Source: Streptomyces malaysiense | GTDB lineage: Bacteria; Actinomycetota; Actinomycetes; Streptomycetales; Streptomycetaceae | DNA: 64,000 nucleotides | Direction of reading: 5' to 3' | Assembly: GCF_000980885.2 (NCBI RefSeq) | Contig: NZ_LBDA02000012.1 | Span: 248,001-312,000, forward strand | In this document: piece by piece, positions 25,578-35,800 of the stretch | How positions within the stretch are numbered: position 1 is the stretch's first letter | Layout of the letters: each line of letters begins with the position of its first letter | Made by a program: the position numbers and the translations under genes | Notes under the pieces: model-generated | Told to the model about the DNA's origin: nothing | Seen by the model: only the letters and a program-made list of their open reading frames with translations | The model's database searches: none

Positions 25578-26053
25578 CACCCCGACCCGGACGGGGCGGC
25601 ACGGCGGAGCCGTCCCGGCGTGCCGGTGCCCGTACGGGGAGAACCCGGGCACCGGCGCCCCGGCGGGCACCGCTGTACCCGGCCGGCCCGCGTGTGACGG
25701 CCGTCGGCACCCGTGACCCCCTGTCCCCGCCCCCGCCCGGTCGTGCCAGGGGGAGCGCGAGTGGTGAGCGGATTCACCAAATGCGCCCCCGACGCGCCAG
25801 GTTGGCTGAAATCACGTACCCCGGCCGGAATCTTTGCTTCCCCCATCCGGAGACTGTCATGTGGTGCGGCAGGGGCGCGCGGGGTGTGACGGCGTGTCGG
25901 ACGGTGCCGAAAGCGGCCCCTGTCGTATCGCCCATGCCGTCCGGGGCGGTGTCCGACAGGCGTCCGCCGCCGCGTCATCACCCCTGGTCAGGGCCGGGTT
26001 CGGCCGTCGGGCCGGAGTGCGGGCCGCGGCGCCGGGCCGGGGGTGCGCCGTGT

Positions 26054-26091
26054 CGCGCGGCGTCCCGGCCGGGACGCCGCGCGGATTTTTT
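26054..26091 (+). terminator. Strong intrinsic terminator, orphan
   Basis: A perfect 30-base palindrome, arms CGCGCGGCGTCCCGG (26054-26068) and its complement (26069-26083), is followed by GA and six T residues (26086-26091). This is a textbook + strand terminator, rare in such GC-rich DNA. No gene ends upstream of it on the + strand apart from the decayed fragment almost 500 bases away. Confidence 0.8.
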
Positions 26092-26189
26092 CTCACGGAC
26101 TCGGTTTGCGTGTGCGTCGCCGGGGCACCCGCGCGGGCGACGATCCGGCCGCGATCACGTCCGCGCGCACGGCCCGTCGGAGATTGCTC

Positions 26190-26263
26190 CACGGTGACGC
26201 AAAAACACCGCCGGAGTACTCTCCGTTCAACTTCAGGGGGTTGCTTACGTGTGACTCACCGTG
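26190..26263 (+). promoter_or_regulatory. Candidate cluster promoter/operator with nested repeats
   Basis: CACGGTGA (26190-26197) and TCACCGTG (26256-26263) form an inverted pair. Between them lie a run of five A residues, the small palindrome CGGAG-TACT-CTCCG (26212-26225) and a TTGCTT that could serve as a -35. The segment is about 500 bases before the P450 start. Its role as the cluster promoter is inferred. Confidence 0.35.
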
Positions 26264-26762
26264 AAGACTGTGGCCGAGATCCATCGAAACGAAGGTGTGA
26301 CGGGGTGCGCATCATGCCATTCGTGGGGCGGCATGCTCTGCGATTGCGTATCGTCACATCGCGTTCCGAGCAGTCGGGGCCGTAGGTCCCGTTGTCCGTA
26401 TACGAACCGGGAGGGTCCCGCGCCGTCGCCGCGCGGGAGGTTTCGCCAAGGGGGATGGACTATGTCGGGTTGGTGCGCCGTACGACCGGGCTCCCCGCGG
26501 GGCCGTGGCCGGCCGCGCGGCCGCCGCGTCCTGCGCCGTATGTGCTGACGGTTCCCGGTCCATCCCGGCAGCGGTCCGACGGCATCCGACCGTTCCGCCG
26601 CTCCATGGCAAGTCATCGGCACGCCACACGGGTCACGCGGCGCTCTCGTCCGGACGGCCGAGCGGTGGTGCCCGGGGCCTTCCCCGGCCGGCCCGTGCCG
26701 GTTCGCGCCATTCCCCGTGCGTGTGGCTCCTCCGTGCCCGCACGTGCTAGCAAGGAGACAAG

Positions 26763-27971
26763 GTGATCAGCAGGCAACCGACGGCCGGCCGGCTCCTCCT
26801 GGAGGAGTTACCCGACCGCTGGCGAGGTCTACGCGAGGCCGGTCCGGTACGGCACGACGAGGCGCAGGGCGTCTGGCAGGTGCTCGACCACGAGAACGTC
26901 TCCGCCGTGCTCGCCGATCCGGCGACGTACTCCTCGGACCTCTCCGCTCTGAGCCCCACCCAGCCCGACTTCGAGACCTTCACCCAGGGCAACTTCGTCG
27001 GCATGGACCCTCCGGAGCACCGCAAGCTCCGCACGCTGGTCAGCCAGGCGTTCACCCCCCGGGTCGTGCACGGGCTGGAACCGCGTATCGAGGCCGTCTG
27101 CGCGCGGCTGCTGGACGAGGTCGCCGACCGCGACCGGTTCGACCTGGTCGACGCGCTGGCCTATCCGCTGCCGATCATCGTGATCGCCGAACTGCTCGGC
27201 ATCCCCGCCGAGGAACACCGGCTCTTCCAGGAGTGGGCGAGCGTCCTGTTCGGCGGCGACCAGCTCGGCGAGGCGCCGGACATGGCCGATCTGGAACGGG
27301 CGCTGGAAGCCATCGCCCCGACCGTGCGCGAGATGAACGGCTACATGCTGGACCACATACGCGCCCGCCGCGCCGCCCCCGGTGACGACCTGACCAGCAG
27401 ACTCATCGCCGCCGAGGTGGACGGAGTGCGGCTGCGGGACCAGGAGATGGTCGGCTTCGTGGCGCTGCTGCTGGTCGCCGGGCACATCACCACCACCGCG
27501 CTGCTCGGCAACGCCGTCGTCACCTTCGACCGGTACCCCGAGACGGACGCGGCACTGCGCGCCGATCCGGGGCGCGTCCCCTCCGCCGTCGAGGAGGTGC
27601 TGCGCTGGCTGCCCCCTTTCCCCGAACTGGGCCGCCGGGTGACCAGGCCGGTCGTCCTCGGCGGTCACGAGATCCCCGCCGACACCCTGCTGATGGCACA
27701 TCTGGGCGCCGCCAACCGGGACCCCGCCCGCTTCGAGGCGCCCGACGTCTTCGACGTGACCCGCTCACCCAATCCCCATCTGACCTTCGGGCACGGCATC
27801 CACTTCTGCTTCGGCGCGCCCTTGGCCCGCCTGGAGGCGCGCATCGCCCTGCACATGTTGCATGAACGATTCCGCACCCTGGTGATCCCGTCCCACGAGG
27901 CCATCGTCCACCAGAACCCCGCCGTTCTCATCGGCGTGCGGCATCTGCCCGTCGAGGTCGGCAGAGCCTAG
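26763..27971 (+). CDS. Cytochrome P450
   Basis: The 402-residue bacterial P450 has all core motifs: AGHITT in the I helix (residues 239-244), the ExxR pair (E278, R281) and the heme loop FGHGIHFCFG with the cysteine ligand C349. It is soluble and would need a ferredoxin and reductase, neither of which is in the window. As the first gene of the cluster it probably hydroxylates an amino acid, a carrier-bound residue or the finished peptide. The GTG at 26763 follows AAGGAG. Codon 16 is TTA, so translation should depend on the bldA tRNA. The PBP-like cyclase follows after 102 bases. Confidence 0.92.
   Translation: MISRQPTAGRLLLEELPDRWRGLREAGPVRHDEAQGVWQVLDHENVSAVLADPATYSSDLSALSPTQPDFETFTQGNFVGMDPPEHRKLRTLVSQAFTPRVVHGLEPRIEAVCARLLDEVADRDRFDLVDALAYPLPIIVIAELLGIPAEEHRLFQEWASVLFGGDQLGEAPDMADLERALEAIAPTVREMNGYMLDHIRARRAAPGDDLTSRLIAAEVDGVRLRDQEMVGFVALLLVAGHITTTALLGNAVVTFDRYPETDAALRADPGRVPSAVEEVLRWLPPFPELGRRVTRPVVLGGHEIPADTLLMAHLGAANRDPARFEAPDVFDVTRSPNPHLTFGHGIHFCFGAPLARLEARIALHMLHERFRTLVIPSHEAIVHQNPAVLIGVRHLPVEVGRA
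26808..26810 (+). promoter_or_regulatory. TTA (bldA-dependent) codon in the P450 gene
   Basis: Codon 16, within LLLEELPDRW, is TTA. In Streptomyces this leucine codon is read only by the developmentally controlled bldA tRNA. Confidence 0.85.
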
Positions 27972-28073
27972 GCCCGGCGCACCGAGCGCCCCGGCCGGCC
28001 CCGTACCGCTCACACCCCCGGGCCGGACCGGAACACCCGCACATGAGACCCATCCAACGGGAGTCCCCTTCTC

Positions 28074-29426
28074 ATGCCCTACACCATCCCCACCGCTCCG
28101 CCCGCCTCCCGGGAACCCTCGCTGTTACGCCGGGAACTGCGGGACCGCCTCGACGCGCTCGCCCGGACCCACCGGGTACCCGGCGCCCAACTGGTCCTCG
28201 ACACCGGCACGGACGTCATATCCGTGCACACCGGCACGGCCGACGTCCTCGCCGGCACCCCCGTCACCGGGGAGACCGCGGTCCCCCTGGGCTCGCTCAC
28301 CAAGCCCTTCACCGCGGCCCTCGTCATGCTGCTGGCCGACGACGGCGACGTGGACCTCGACGAGCCCGCCGCCGAGCACCTCAGGGAGCTGGGCGCCGTA
28401 CCCGAGGTGACCGTCCGCCAACTGCTCAGCCACACCGGCGGCCTGCCCACCGGGCCGGACTCCGACACCGCCGCGGCGACCACCGCGGCCCGCTATCTCA
28501 CATCGGTGTGCACCGCCCGTGACCTGCTCTTCCCGCCGGGCACCGACTTCTCCTACTCCAACGCCGGCTACGTCGCCGCCGGACGGCTGGTGGAGACCGT
28601 CACCGGAATGCCGTGGGCCGAGGCGGTCCGGTCGCTGCTGCTCGAACCGCTCGGTGTCGCAACGGCGTTCCTCGGTGACACCGCGCCCACCCGGCCCGTG
28701 GCCTCGGGACACGCGGTCAACACCGCCACCGGACAGGCCCTCGCCACCCGGCAGAACCTGGCCCCGCTGGAGGCGCCGGCCGGCGCGCTGCTCGCGAGTG
28801 CCGCGGACCTGGCCGCGTTCGGCAACGCGCTGATCGGCCGCTGCGACCTGCTGCCGCCCGCCGTGGCCAAGGACATGCGCCGTCCCGAGCCCGCCGCCCG
28901 CCCCGGCACCCTGGCCGACGGCTGGAGCCCCGGACTCGCCCTGTACCAGCGGGGCGAGCGCGCGTGGTTCGGCCACGACGGCAACGCCCAGGGCACGTCC
29001 TGCCACCTGCGTACCGACCCGGAGAGCGGTGTGGTGGTCGCCTTCACGGGCAACGCCGGCGGCGCGACCGCGCTGTGGCGCGACCTCAGCGGGGAACTCG
29101 CCCGGCTGACCGGCATCCGGGTGCCCGCCGGCGGACACCCCGTGGACGGGGGCCGCCGCGGCGCCCTGCCCGACTGCGCGGGCACGTACCGCAACGGCAG
29201 CACGACCTACCACGTCACGGCCGGTGCGGACGGCGAGCCCGCCCTGTCCGTGGACGGCGACCTGGCGCTCCCGCTGGTCTGCTACGCCGACCTGTCGTGC
29301 GACCTGCGCGATCCGGCCACCGGGACCCTGGAGCCCGGCGGCCGGTTCCACCGCGACCCGGCCACCGGGAGGATCGACCGAATACAGATATCCGGCCGCA
29401 CGGCGCGCCGCACCGACGACGGCTGA
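28074..29426 (+). CDS. PBP-type thioesterase / peptide macrocyclase (SurE-like serine hydrolase)
   Basis: The 450-residue protein has the beta-lactamase / penicillin-binding fold. The catalytic SLTK tetrad (S74, K77) lies in PLGSLTKPF, YSN (Y161 to N163) in FSYSNAGYV, and the third motif HDGN (H301) in FGHDGNAQGTS. A C-terminal beta domain follows. There is no signal peptide, unlike true cell-wall PBPs, and it sits beside an NRPS. That combination marks the PBP-type thioesterases (SurE, DsaJ, WolJ, MppK), which take the finished peptide from the last carrier domain and close it head to tail. The alternative is a self-resistance or peptide-cleaving hydrolase. Codon 18 is TTA. Confidence 0.85.
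   Translation: MPYTIPTAPPASREPSLLRRELRDRLDALARTHRVPGAQLVLDTGTDVISVHTGTADVLAGTPVTGETAVPLGSLTKPFTAALVMLLADDGDVDLDEPAAEHLRELGAVPEVTVRQLLSHTGGLPTGPDSDTAAATTAARYLTSVCTARDLLFPPGTDFSYSNAGYVAAGRLVETVTGMPWAEAVRSLLLEPLGVATAFLGDTAPTRPVASGHAVNTATGQALATRQNLAPLEAPAGALLASAADLAAFGNALIGRCDLLPPAVAKDMRRPEPAARPGTLADGWSPGLALYQRGERAWFGHDGNAQGTSCHLRTDPESGVVVAFTGNAGGATALWRDLSGELARLTGIRVPAGGHPVDGGRRGALPDCAGTYRNGSTTYHVTAGADGEPALSVDGDLALPLVCYADLSCDLRDPATGTLEPGGRFHRDPATGRIDRIQISGRTARRTDDG
28125..28127 (+). promoter_or_regulatory. TTA (bldA-dependent) codon in the cyclase gene
   Basis: Codon 18, within PSLLRRELRD, is TTA. Like the P450 gene, the cyclase carries its rare codon near the 5' end, where it would block translation until bldA is expressed. 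Confidence 0.85.
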
Positions 29427-29858
29427 CCGCCGGGACCGCCGGGCAGGCCGGACCGCGTGCCGCTCCCGGCCCGCCGGTCCGGCCCCGGTCCCGGTCGTGG
29501 ACCGGTCGGGGTCCGGCCGGATCCCGTCGCCCCTACCGCCCGGTCCCGCCCCGGAACCCGGTCCCGCCCTCCCGGAGCGCCCCCTGGTACCCGGCACGCC
29601 CGGCCTCGCGCTCCCGGCCCGCCCGCGCGGACCCGGCCGTCCGCAGGACGCCCACCGCGCGGGAGCCGTCAGCGCCCCGCTCCTCCCACCGGTCGTCACA
29701 TCCCGGTACCGGTCGCCCCGGCCGGCACCGGCAGCCCGCTCGTCCAGCACCGTCGACACACCCGGTGTGCCCCCGCTTCGGCGCGCCGCCCCCGAGGTGG
29801 GCCCGGGTCACCCCCACGGCCCGCGCCGCATCGTCCCGCTCTCCAAAGGACTACACCC
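29427..29858. other. Intergenic region before the first NRPS gene
   Basis: This is 432 bases with a C-rich + strand and no conserved frame. The NRPS frame is open upstream here, but its translation is only Pro/Arg/Gly-rich and lacks any A-domain sequence. The gap is long enough to hold a separate NRPS promoter; I see no clear hairpin. Confidence 0.45.
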
Positions 29859-32800
29859 ATGACGGACCCGCACGACAAGCCCGCATCGGCGCCCTCCCTG
29901 CCGCACCCCGCCCCCACCGGCGCGGCGGAGAGCGGCACGAGAGGGGCGCATCCGATGCTCGGCGCGCTGTTCGCCGCCTGGGTGGCCCGCACCCCGGACG
30001 CACCGGCCCTCACGGACGGCCGGCGGACCTGGACCTATCGCCAACTGGCCGAGCGGGCAGATCGGTTGGCCGCGCACCTGATACGCCGGGGGGCCGGGCC
30101 CGACCGGGTGGTCGCCCTGGTCCTGCCGCGCTCCATGGAGCTGATCGCCGCCGAACTGGCCGTCGCCCGAGCCGGTGCCGCCTTCCTGCCCGTGGACCCC
30201 GCCTACCCGGCCGAGCGCCGGACGATGATGCTCGCCGACGCCGCACCCGCCGTCACCCTCGACGACGCCGGCCGGGTCGGCGAACTGCTCGGCGCCGGCG
30301 ACGGCGCGGAGCCCGCGGGGGAGGGCGACGGCAGGGCGGCCGCCGGGGACCCGGCCGGTGCCGACAGCGCGGCGTACGTCATCTACACCTCCGGTTCCAC
30401 CGGCACCCCCAAGGGCGTGACGGTCACCCACCGCGGCATCGGCGGCTTCGTCGCCGCCGCGGCCGAGCGCTACGCCGTGGGTCCAGGCGACCGCGTCCTG
30501 CAGTTCTCCTCGCCGAGCTTCGACGCCTCCGTCCTGGAACTGTTCATCTCGGTGCTGTCCGGTGCCACCCTCGTCGTACCGTCGCACGGCCCCTGGCTGG
30601 GCGACGAACTCGCCGGCGTCCTGGAAGAGCACCGCATCACCCACGCCCTCGTCCCGCCGGCCGCGCTCGCCACCCTGCCCGGCCCCGAGACGGGTGCCGG
30701 ACGTCACCTGCGCACGCTGATCGTGGGCGCCGAAGCCTGCCCCGCCGGGCTCGTCGACACCTGGGCGCCCGGCCGCCGCATGATCAACTCCTACGGTCCG
30801 ACCGAGGCCACCATCGTCGCCACCTGGACCGGACCGCTCACCGCCGGCCAGGGCACTCCGGCGATCGGCGACGCCCTGCCGCACACCCGGGCGTACGTGC
30901 TCGACGCCGCGATGCGGCCCGTACCGCCCGGCAGGGACGGCGAGTTGTTCGTGGGCGGTGACGCGGTGGCCCGCGGCTACCTCGGCCGGCCGGGCCTGAC
31001 CGCCACCCGGTTCGTCCCCGACCCCTTCGGACCGGCGGGGGCCCGCCTGTACCGCACCGGCGACCGGGCGCGCCAACGGCCAGACGGTGAACTGGAGTTC
31101 CTGGGCCGGGTGGACCGGCAGGTGAAGGTGCGCGGCTTCCGGATCGAGCCGGGTGAGATCGAGGCCGCCCTGCGCCGGTCCGGCGCCGTCGGCGAGGCCG
31201 TGGTCGTCGTACGCGAGGACGAGCCGGGACACCAGCGCCTGGTCGGCTACGTCACCCCGGCGGGACGGCGGCCCGCCGGCGCCCCCGGCCCGGCCGCCTC
31301 CCCGTCCCGGCCCGAGCGCCCCCTGGATCCCGCGGCCCTGCGCGCCGCCGTGGCCGCGCTGCTGCCCGCCCACATGGTGCCGGCCGCGGTCGTGGTGCTG
31401 GACCGGATGCCGCTCACCCCGCAGAACAAGATCGACCGACGGGCCCTGCCCGCCCCGGAGCGCACGGCCGCGGTCGGCCACCTGGCGCCGCGCACGGACG
31501 GGGAGCGGGCGCTCGCGGCGATCTGGGCGGACGTCCTCGGCGTCGCCGAGGTCGGCGTGACGGACGACTTCTTCGACCTCGGCGGCGAATCCATCCTCGC
31601 CGCCCGTGCCCTGTCCCGGATCCGGGACGAACTGGGTGTCCGGCTGACGACGCGGGACGTCTTCTCGGCGCGGACCGTCGCCGCTCTCGCCCCGCTCCTC
31701 GGCGACCCGTCGGCCGCCGCGCCCGCCGAGCCCATCCCCCCGGTCCCGCACGAGGACGGCCTGCCGCTGTCCAGCGCGCAACGGCGGCTGTGGTACCTGG
31801 ACGAACTCAGCGCGGGCGGCACCGAGTACAACACCGGCGTCTGCCTGCGGCTGCGCGGCGCCCTGGACCCGGACGCACTGCGCCGGTCCCTGCACCGCCT
31901 CGCCGTCCGGCACGCCGCCCTGCGCACCACGTTCGCCACGGCGGACGGACAGGGCCTCCAGCGGATCGCGGCGGAGCCGGACCTCCCGCTGCGCACGGCC
32001 GACGTCGGGGACCTGCCCGCGGCGCGGCGCCCCGAAGCCGCCGAGAAACTGCTCACCGAGGAACTGGGCCGGCCCCACGACCTGGCCGCCGGGCCGCTCA
32101 CCCGGGCCCTGCTGGTGCGGCTCGCCGACGAGGACCACCTGCTGCTCCTCGCCCAGCACCACATCGTCACCGACGGCTGGTCGGTGGGCGTCCTGACCCG
32201 CGAACTCGCCGCCCTGTACCACGCCGAGACCACCGGCGAGCCGGACGGCCTCCCGCGACCGGGCGTGCAGTACCCGGACTTCGCGGTGTGGGAACGGCGG
32301 CAGCGGGCCTCCGGCGCGGACGCCGCCGACCTCGCCTACTGGAAGCGGCACCTGGCCGGCCTCCAGCACCTGGAGCTGCCCGTCGACCGCCCGCGTCCGG
32401 CGGTGCGCACCACCGCCGGAGCCGCCCACCGGCACACGCTGCCCGCCGCACTGGTGACCCGGCTGCGGCAGCTGGCGACGGGACGCGGCACCACGGTGTT
32501 CACCCTGTACGCGGGCGCCGCCGCGCTGCTGTTCGCCCGCTACTCGGGCCAGCGGGACATCGCGTTCGGCACCGTCACCACCGGGCGCGGCCGGCGCGAC
32601 CTGGATGACGTGGCGGGCTTCTTCGCCAACACGGTCGTGCTGCGCGGCGAGGTGGACGAACGGGCGAGTGTCGACCGGTTCGTGGAGACCATGCGGACGA
32701 CGCTGCTGGACGCCTTCGCCCACGACGGGGTGCCGTTCGACCGGGTCGTGGAGGAACTGGCCCCGCGCCGCGACCCCAGCCGCACCCCGCTGGTGCAGGT

Positions 32801-35800
32801 GCTCGTCGTGCAGCAGACCGCCCTCCCGGTCCCGCCGCGCGCCGGCGCGCTGCACCTCGCGGAGCACCCGCTGCCCCGCCCGGCCGCGCGCTTCGACCTG
32901 GTCCTGGAGTTCACGCCGGACGCCGACGGCGGCTGCGCACTGACCGCCGAGTTCAACACCGACCTGTTCGAGGCGGCGACCGTGGCCCGCCTCACCGCAC
33001 ACCTGCACCGTCTGCTGGAGGGCATGGCCGACGGGCCGGGCCGTCCGCTGGCCGAGCTGCCCATGCTCTCGGCCGAGGAGCAGCGCACGCTGGTGGACAC
33101 CTGGAACCCGCCCGCCCGCCGCTCCGCCGGCACCGGGGGCGGCACGCTGCCCGAGCTGTTCCACGCGCAGGCGGCCCGCACCCCGGACCGTACCGCCGTC
33201 GTCCGCGGCCCGGCCCGGCTCGACTACGCCGAGGTCGCCCGGCGCGCCAACCGGCTGGCCCGGCTGCTCGTCGCGCGTGGCGCGGGACCCGAGACCCTGG
33301 TCGCGCTCTGCCTGCCGCGCTCCGCCGACCTCGTGCCCGTGCTGTGGGCCGTGCTCACCGCGGGCGCCGCGTACCTCCCCGTCGACCCCGGCTACCCGGT
33401 CGAGCGCGTCCGGCTGATGCTCGGCGACGCCCGGCCCGCCCTCGTCGTCGCCACCCGCGAGACCGCCGCCGCCCTGCCCGACGACTGCGCGCCGCTGCTG
33501 CTGGACGAGTGTGACGACACCGCCTGGGCCGACACCGGACTCACCGACGCCGACCGGCTCCGGCCGCTGCTGCCGGACCATCCCGCGTACGTCATCTACA
33601 CCTCGGGTTCCACCGGCCGGCCCAAGGGCGTGGCGGTGACCCACCGCAGCGTCGCCGCCCTGGCCGCGTGGGCGGGCGAACGGTTCGAGGGCACCGGACT
33701 CGGCCATGTGATCGCCGCCACCTCCCTCAACTTCGACGTCTCGGTCTTCGAGCTGCTGTGCCCCCTGACGGCCGGCGGCACGGTCGAGGTGGTCACCGAT
33801 CTGCCGGCCCTCGCCGACGGCTCGGGACCCCGCAGCGCCGGGCTGCTCAGCGGCGTGCCCTCCGTCGTCTCCCGCCTGATCGCGGACGGTACCGCGCCGC
33901 TGACCGCGGACACCGTCGTACTGGCCGGCGAGGCCCTGCCCGCGCAGACCGCCCACGAGCTGCGCGCCGCCATGCCCGCGGCCCGCATCGCCAACATCTA
34001 CGGCCCCACCGAGGCCACCGTGTACGCCACCGCCTGGTTCGCAGGCGACCGGCTGCCGGAGCAGGCCCCGCCCATCGGCGAGCCGGTCGCGCTCACCCGT
34101 ACCTACGTCCTGGACGGCCGTCTGCGGCCCCAGCCGGTCGGCGTCACCGGGGAGCTGTACCTCGGCGGCGGCGGCCTCGCCCGCGGCTACCTGGGCCGTC
34201 CCGGACTGACCGCCGCCCGGTTCGTCGCCGACCCGTTCGGCGCGCCGGGGGAGCGGATGTACCGCACCGGCGACCTGGTACGCCGCGCCGCCGACGGCCG
34301 GCTGGAGTACGTGGGCCGGATCGACCAGCAGGTCAAGGTGCGCGGCTTCCGGATCGAACTGGGCGAGGTGGAGGAGGCGCTGCGCGGCTGCGCGGGGGTC
34401 GCCGAGGCGGCGGCCGGCACCGTCACCGGCGACGGCGAGGACCACCGGCGCCTGGTCGGCTACGTCGTCCCGGCCGCCGGGGAGCGGGTGGAGCCGGACA
34501 CCGTACGCCGGGAACTCGGCCGCACCCTGCCCGACTACATGGTCCCGTCGACGGTCGTCGTCCTGGACGGCCTGCCGCTCAGCCCGAACGGCAAGGTCGA
34601 CCGCGGCCGGCTCCCCGACCCGGGCCCCGCCGCGCGCGTCGTCCGGCACGTCGCGCCCCGCACCCCCACCGAACGCACGCTCGCCGCGATCTGGGCGCAG
34701 GTGCTGCGCACGGAACGCATCGGTGTCGACGACAACTTCTTCGAACTCGGCGGCGACTCGATCCTCAGCATCCAGGTCGTGGCCCGCGCCCGGCAGGACG
34801 GCCTGCCGCTGACCTCACGGGACGTCTACCAGCACCAGACGGTCGCTGCCCTGGCCCGCTGCGCGGACGCCGCCGGCCGGCTCCGCGAGGCCGCCCCGGC
34901 ACCCGAGGAGGCCACCGGCACGGCCCCGCTGACGCCGATCCAGCACTGGCTGTTCGGCGCCGCGGTACGGGACGCCGGGCACTTCTCCCAGGCGCTGTCC
35001 CTGCAGATGCCCGACGACCTGGAGCCGGCCGCGCTGGAGGACGCCCTGAACGACCTCGTCGGGCACCACGACGCCCTGCGCTCCCGGTTCGCCGCCACCG
35101 GCGGTCCGGCGCGCGAGGCCGTCTGGTTCATCGACGAGCGGATGCCCCGGATCCGGCTGGCCCGGCACACCGGCCCGGACACGGACACCCCCCACTTCGG
35201 GCCGTTCGACCTCGCCCGGGGACCGCTGCTGCGCGCCGTGCTGCACGACAGCGGACCCGGCCGGCCCGCCGTGCTGCACCTCGCGGTCCACCACCTGGTG
35301 GTCGACGGCGTGTCCTGGCGCGTGCTGCTGGAGGACCTCGACCGTGCCTACCGGGCCCGCCGCACCGGCGCCGACGGCGCGGCGGCGCTGCCCGCGAAGT
35401 CCTCGCCGCTGCGGCAGTGGGCCCGCAGGCTGGCCGCCCACGCGGCGGACGGCGGCTTCGACGACGAGCGCGCGTACTGGGCCCGAGCGGTCCCGGACAC
35501 CGCGGCGGCGGTACCGGACGGGCCGGAGCACGGCGTCAACACGTACGCCTCGCAGCGCGCGGTCACCGTACGACTGGGCCCCGAGGACACCTCGGTCCTG
35601 CTGCACACCCTGCCGGAGACCTACCGCACCCAGGTCAACGACGTCCTGCTCGGCGCCCTCGGCCGGGCCCTGTGCGCGTGGAGCGGCCGGGACCGGGTGG
35701 TGGTCGACGTCGAGGGACACGGCCGCGAGGAACTCTTCCCCGAGCTGGACATCAGCCGCACCGTCGGCTGGTTCACCACCCGGTACCCGGTCGCCCTCGC

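Larger units (their letters stand above)
25578..26762. other. Gene-poor leader region before the peptide cluster
   Basis: This stretch of nearly 1.2 kb has no convincing gene. Short open frames here have poor composition and no family likeness. It contains a strong terminator at 26054-26091 and a comparatively AT-rich, repeat-bearing segment at 26180-26410 that is the best candidate for the cluster promoter. Confidence 0.5.

Noticed and set aside
25834..26385. Possible + strand gene of 183 codons in the gene-poor region
   Set aside because: It runs through the strong terminator palindrome and has poor codon bias and no recognisable fold.
26261..26548. Short Cys-containing frame that might be a precursor peptide
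   Set aside because: No ribosome binding site at 26261, no leader/core organisation and no modifying enzyme nearby. The translation looks like chance coding.
28074..29426. Beta-lactamase or cell-wall penicillin-binding protein
   Set aside because: No signal peptide or membrane anchor, and the location between a P450 and an NRPS lacking a visible thioesterase favours a peptide-releasing cyclase. Not fully excluded.
29457..29858. N-terminal extension of the first NRPS by 134 residues
   Set aside because: The extension is Pro/Arg/Gly-rich with no NRPS sequence, and a ribosome binding site (AAAGGA) stands before the ATG at 29859.
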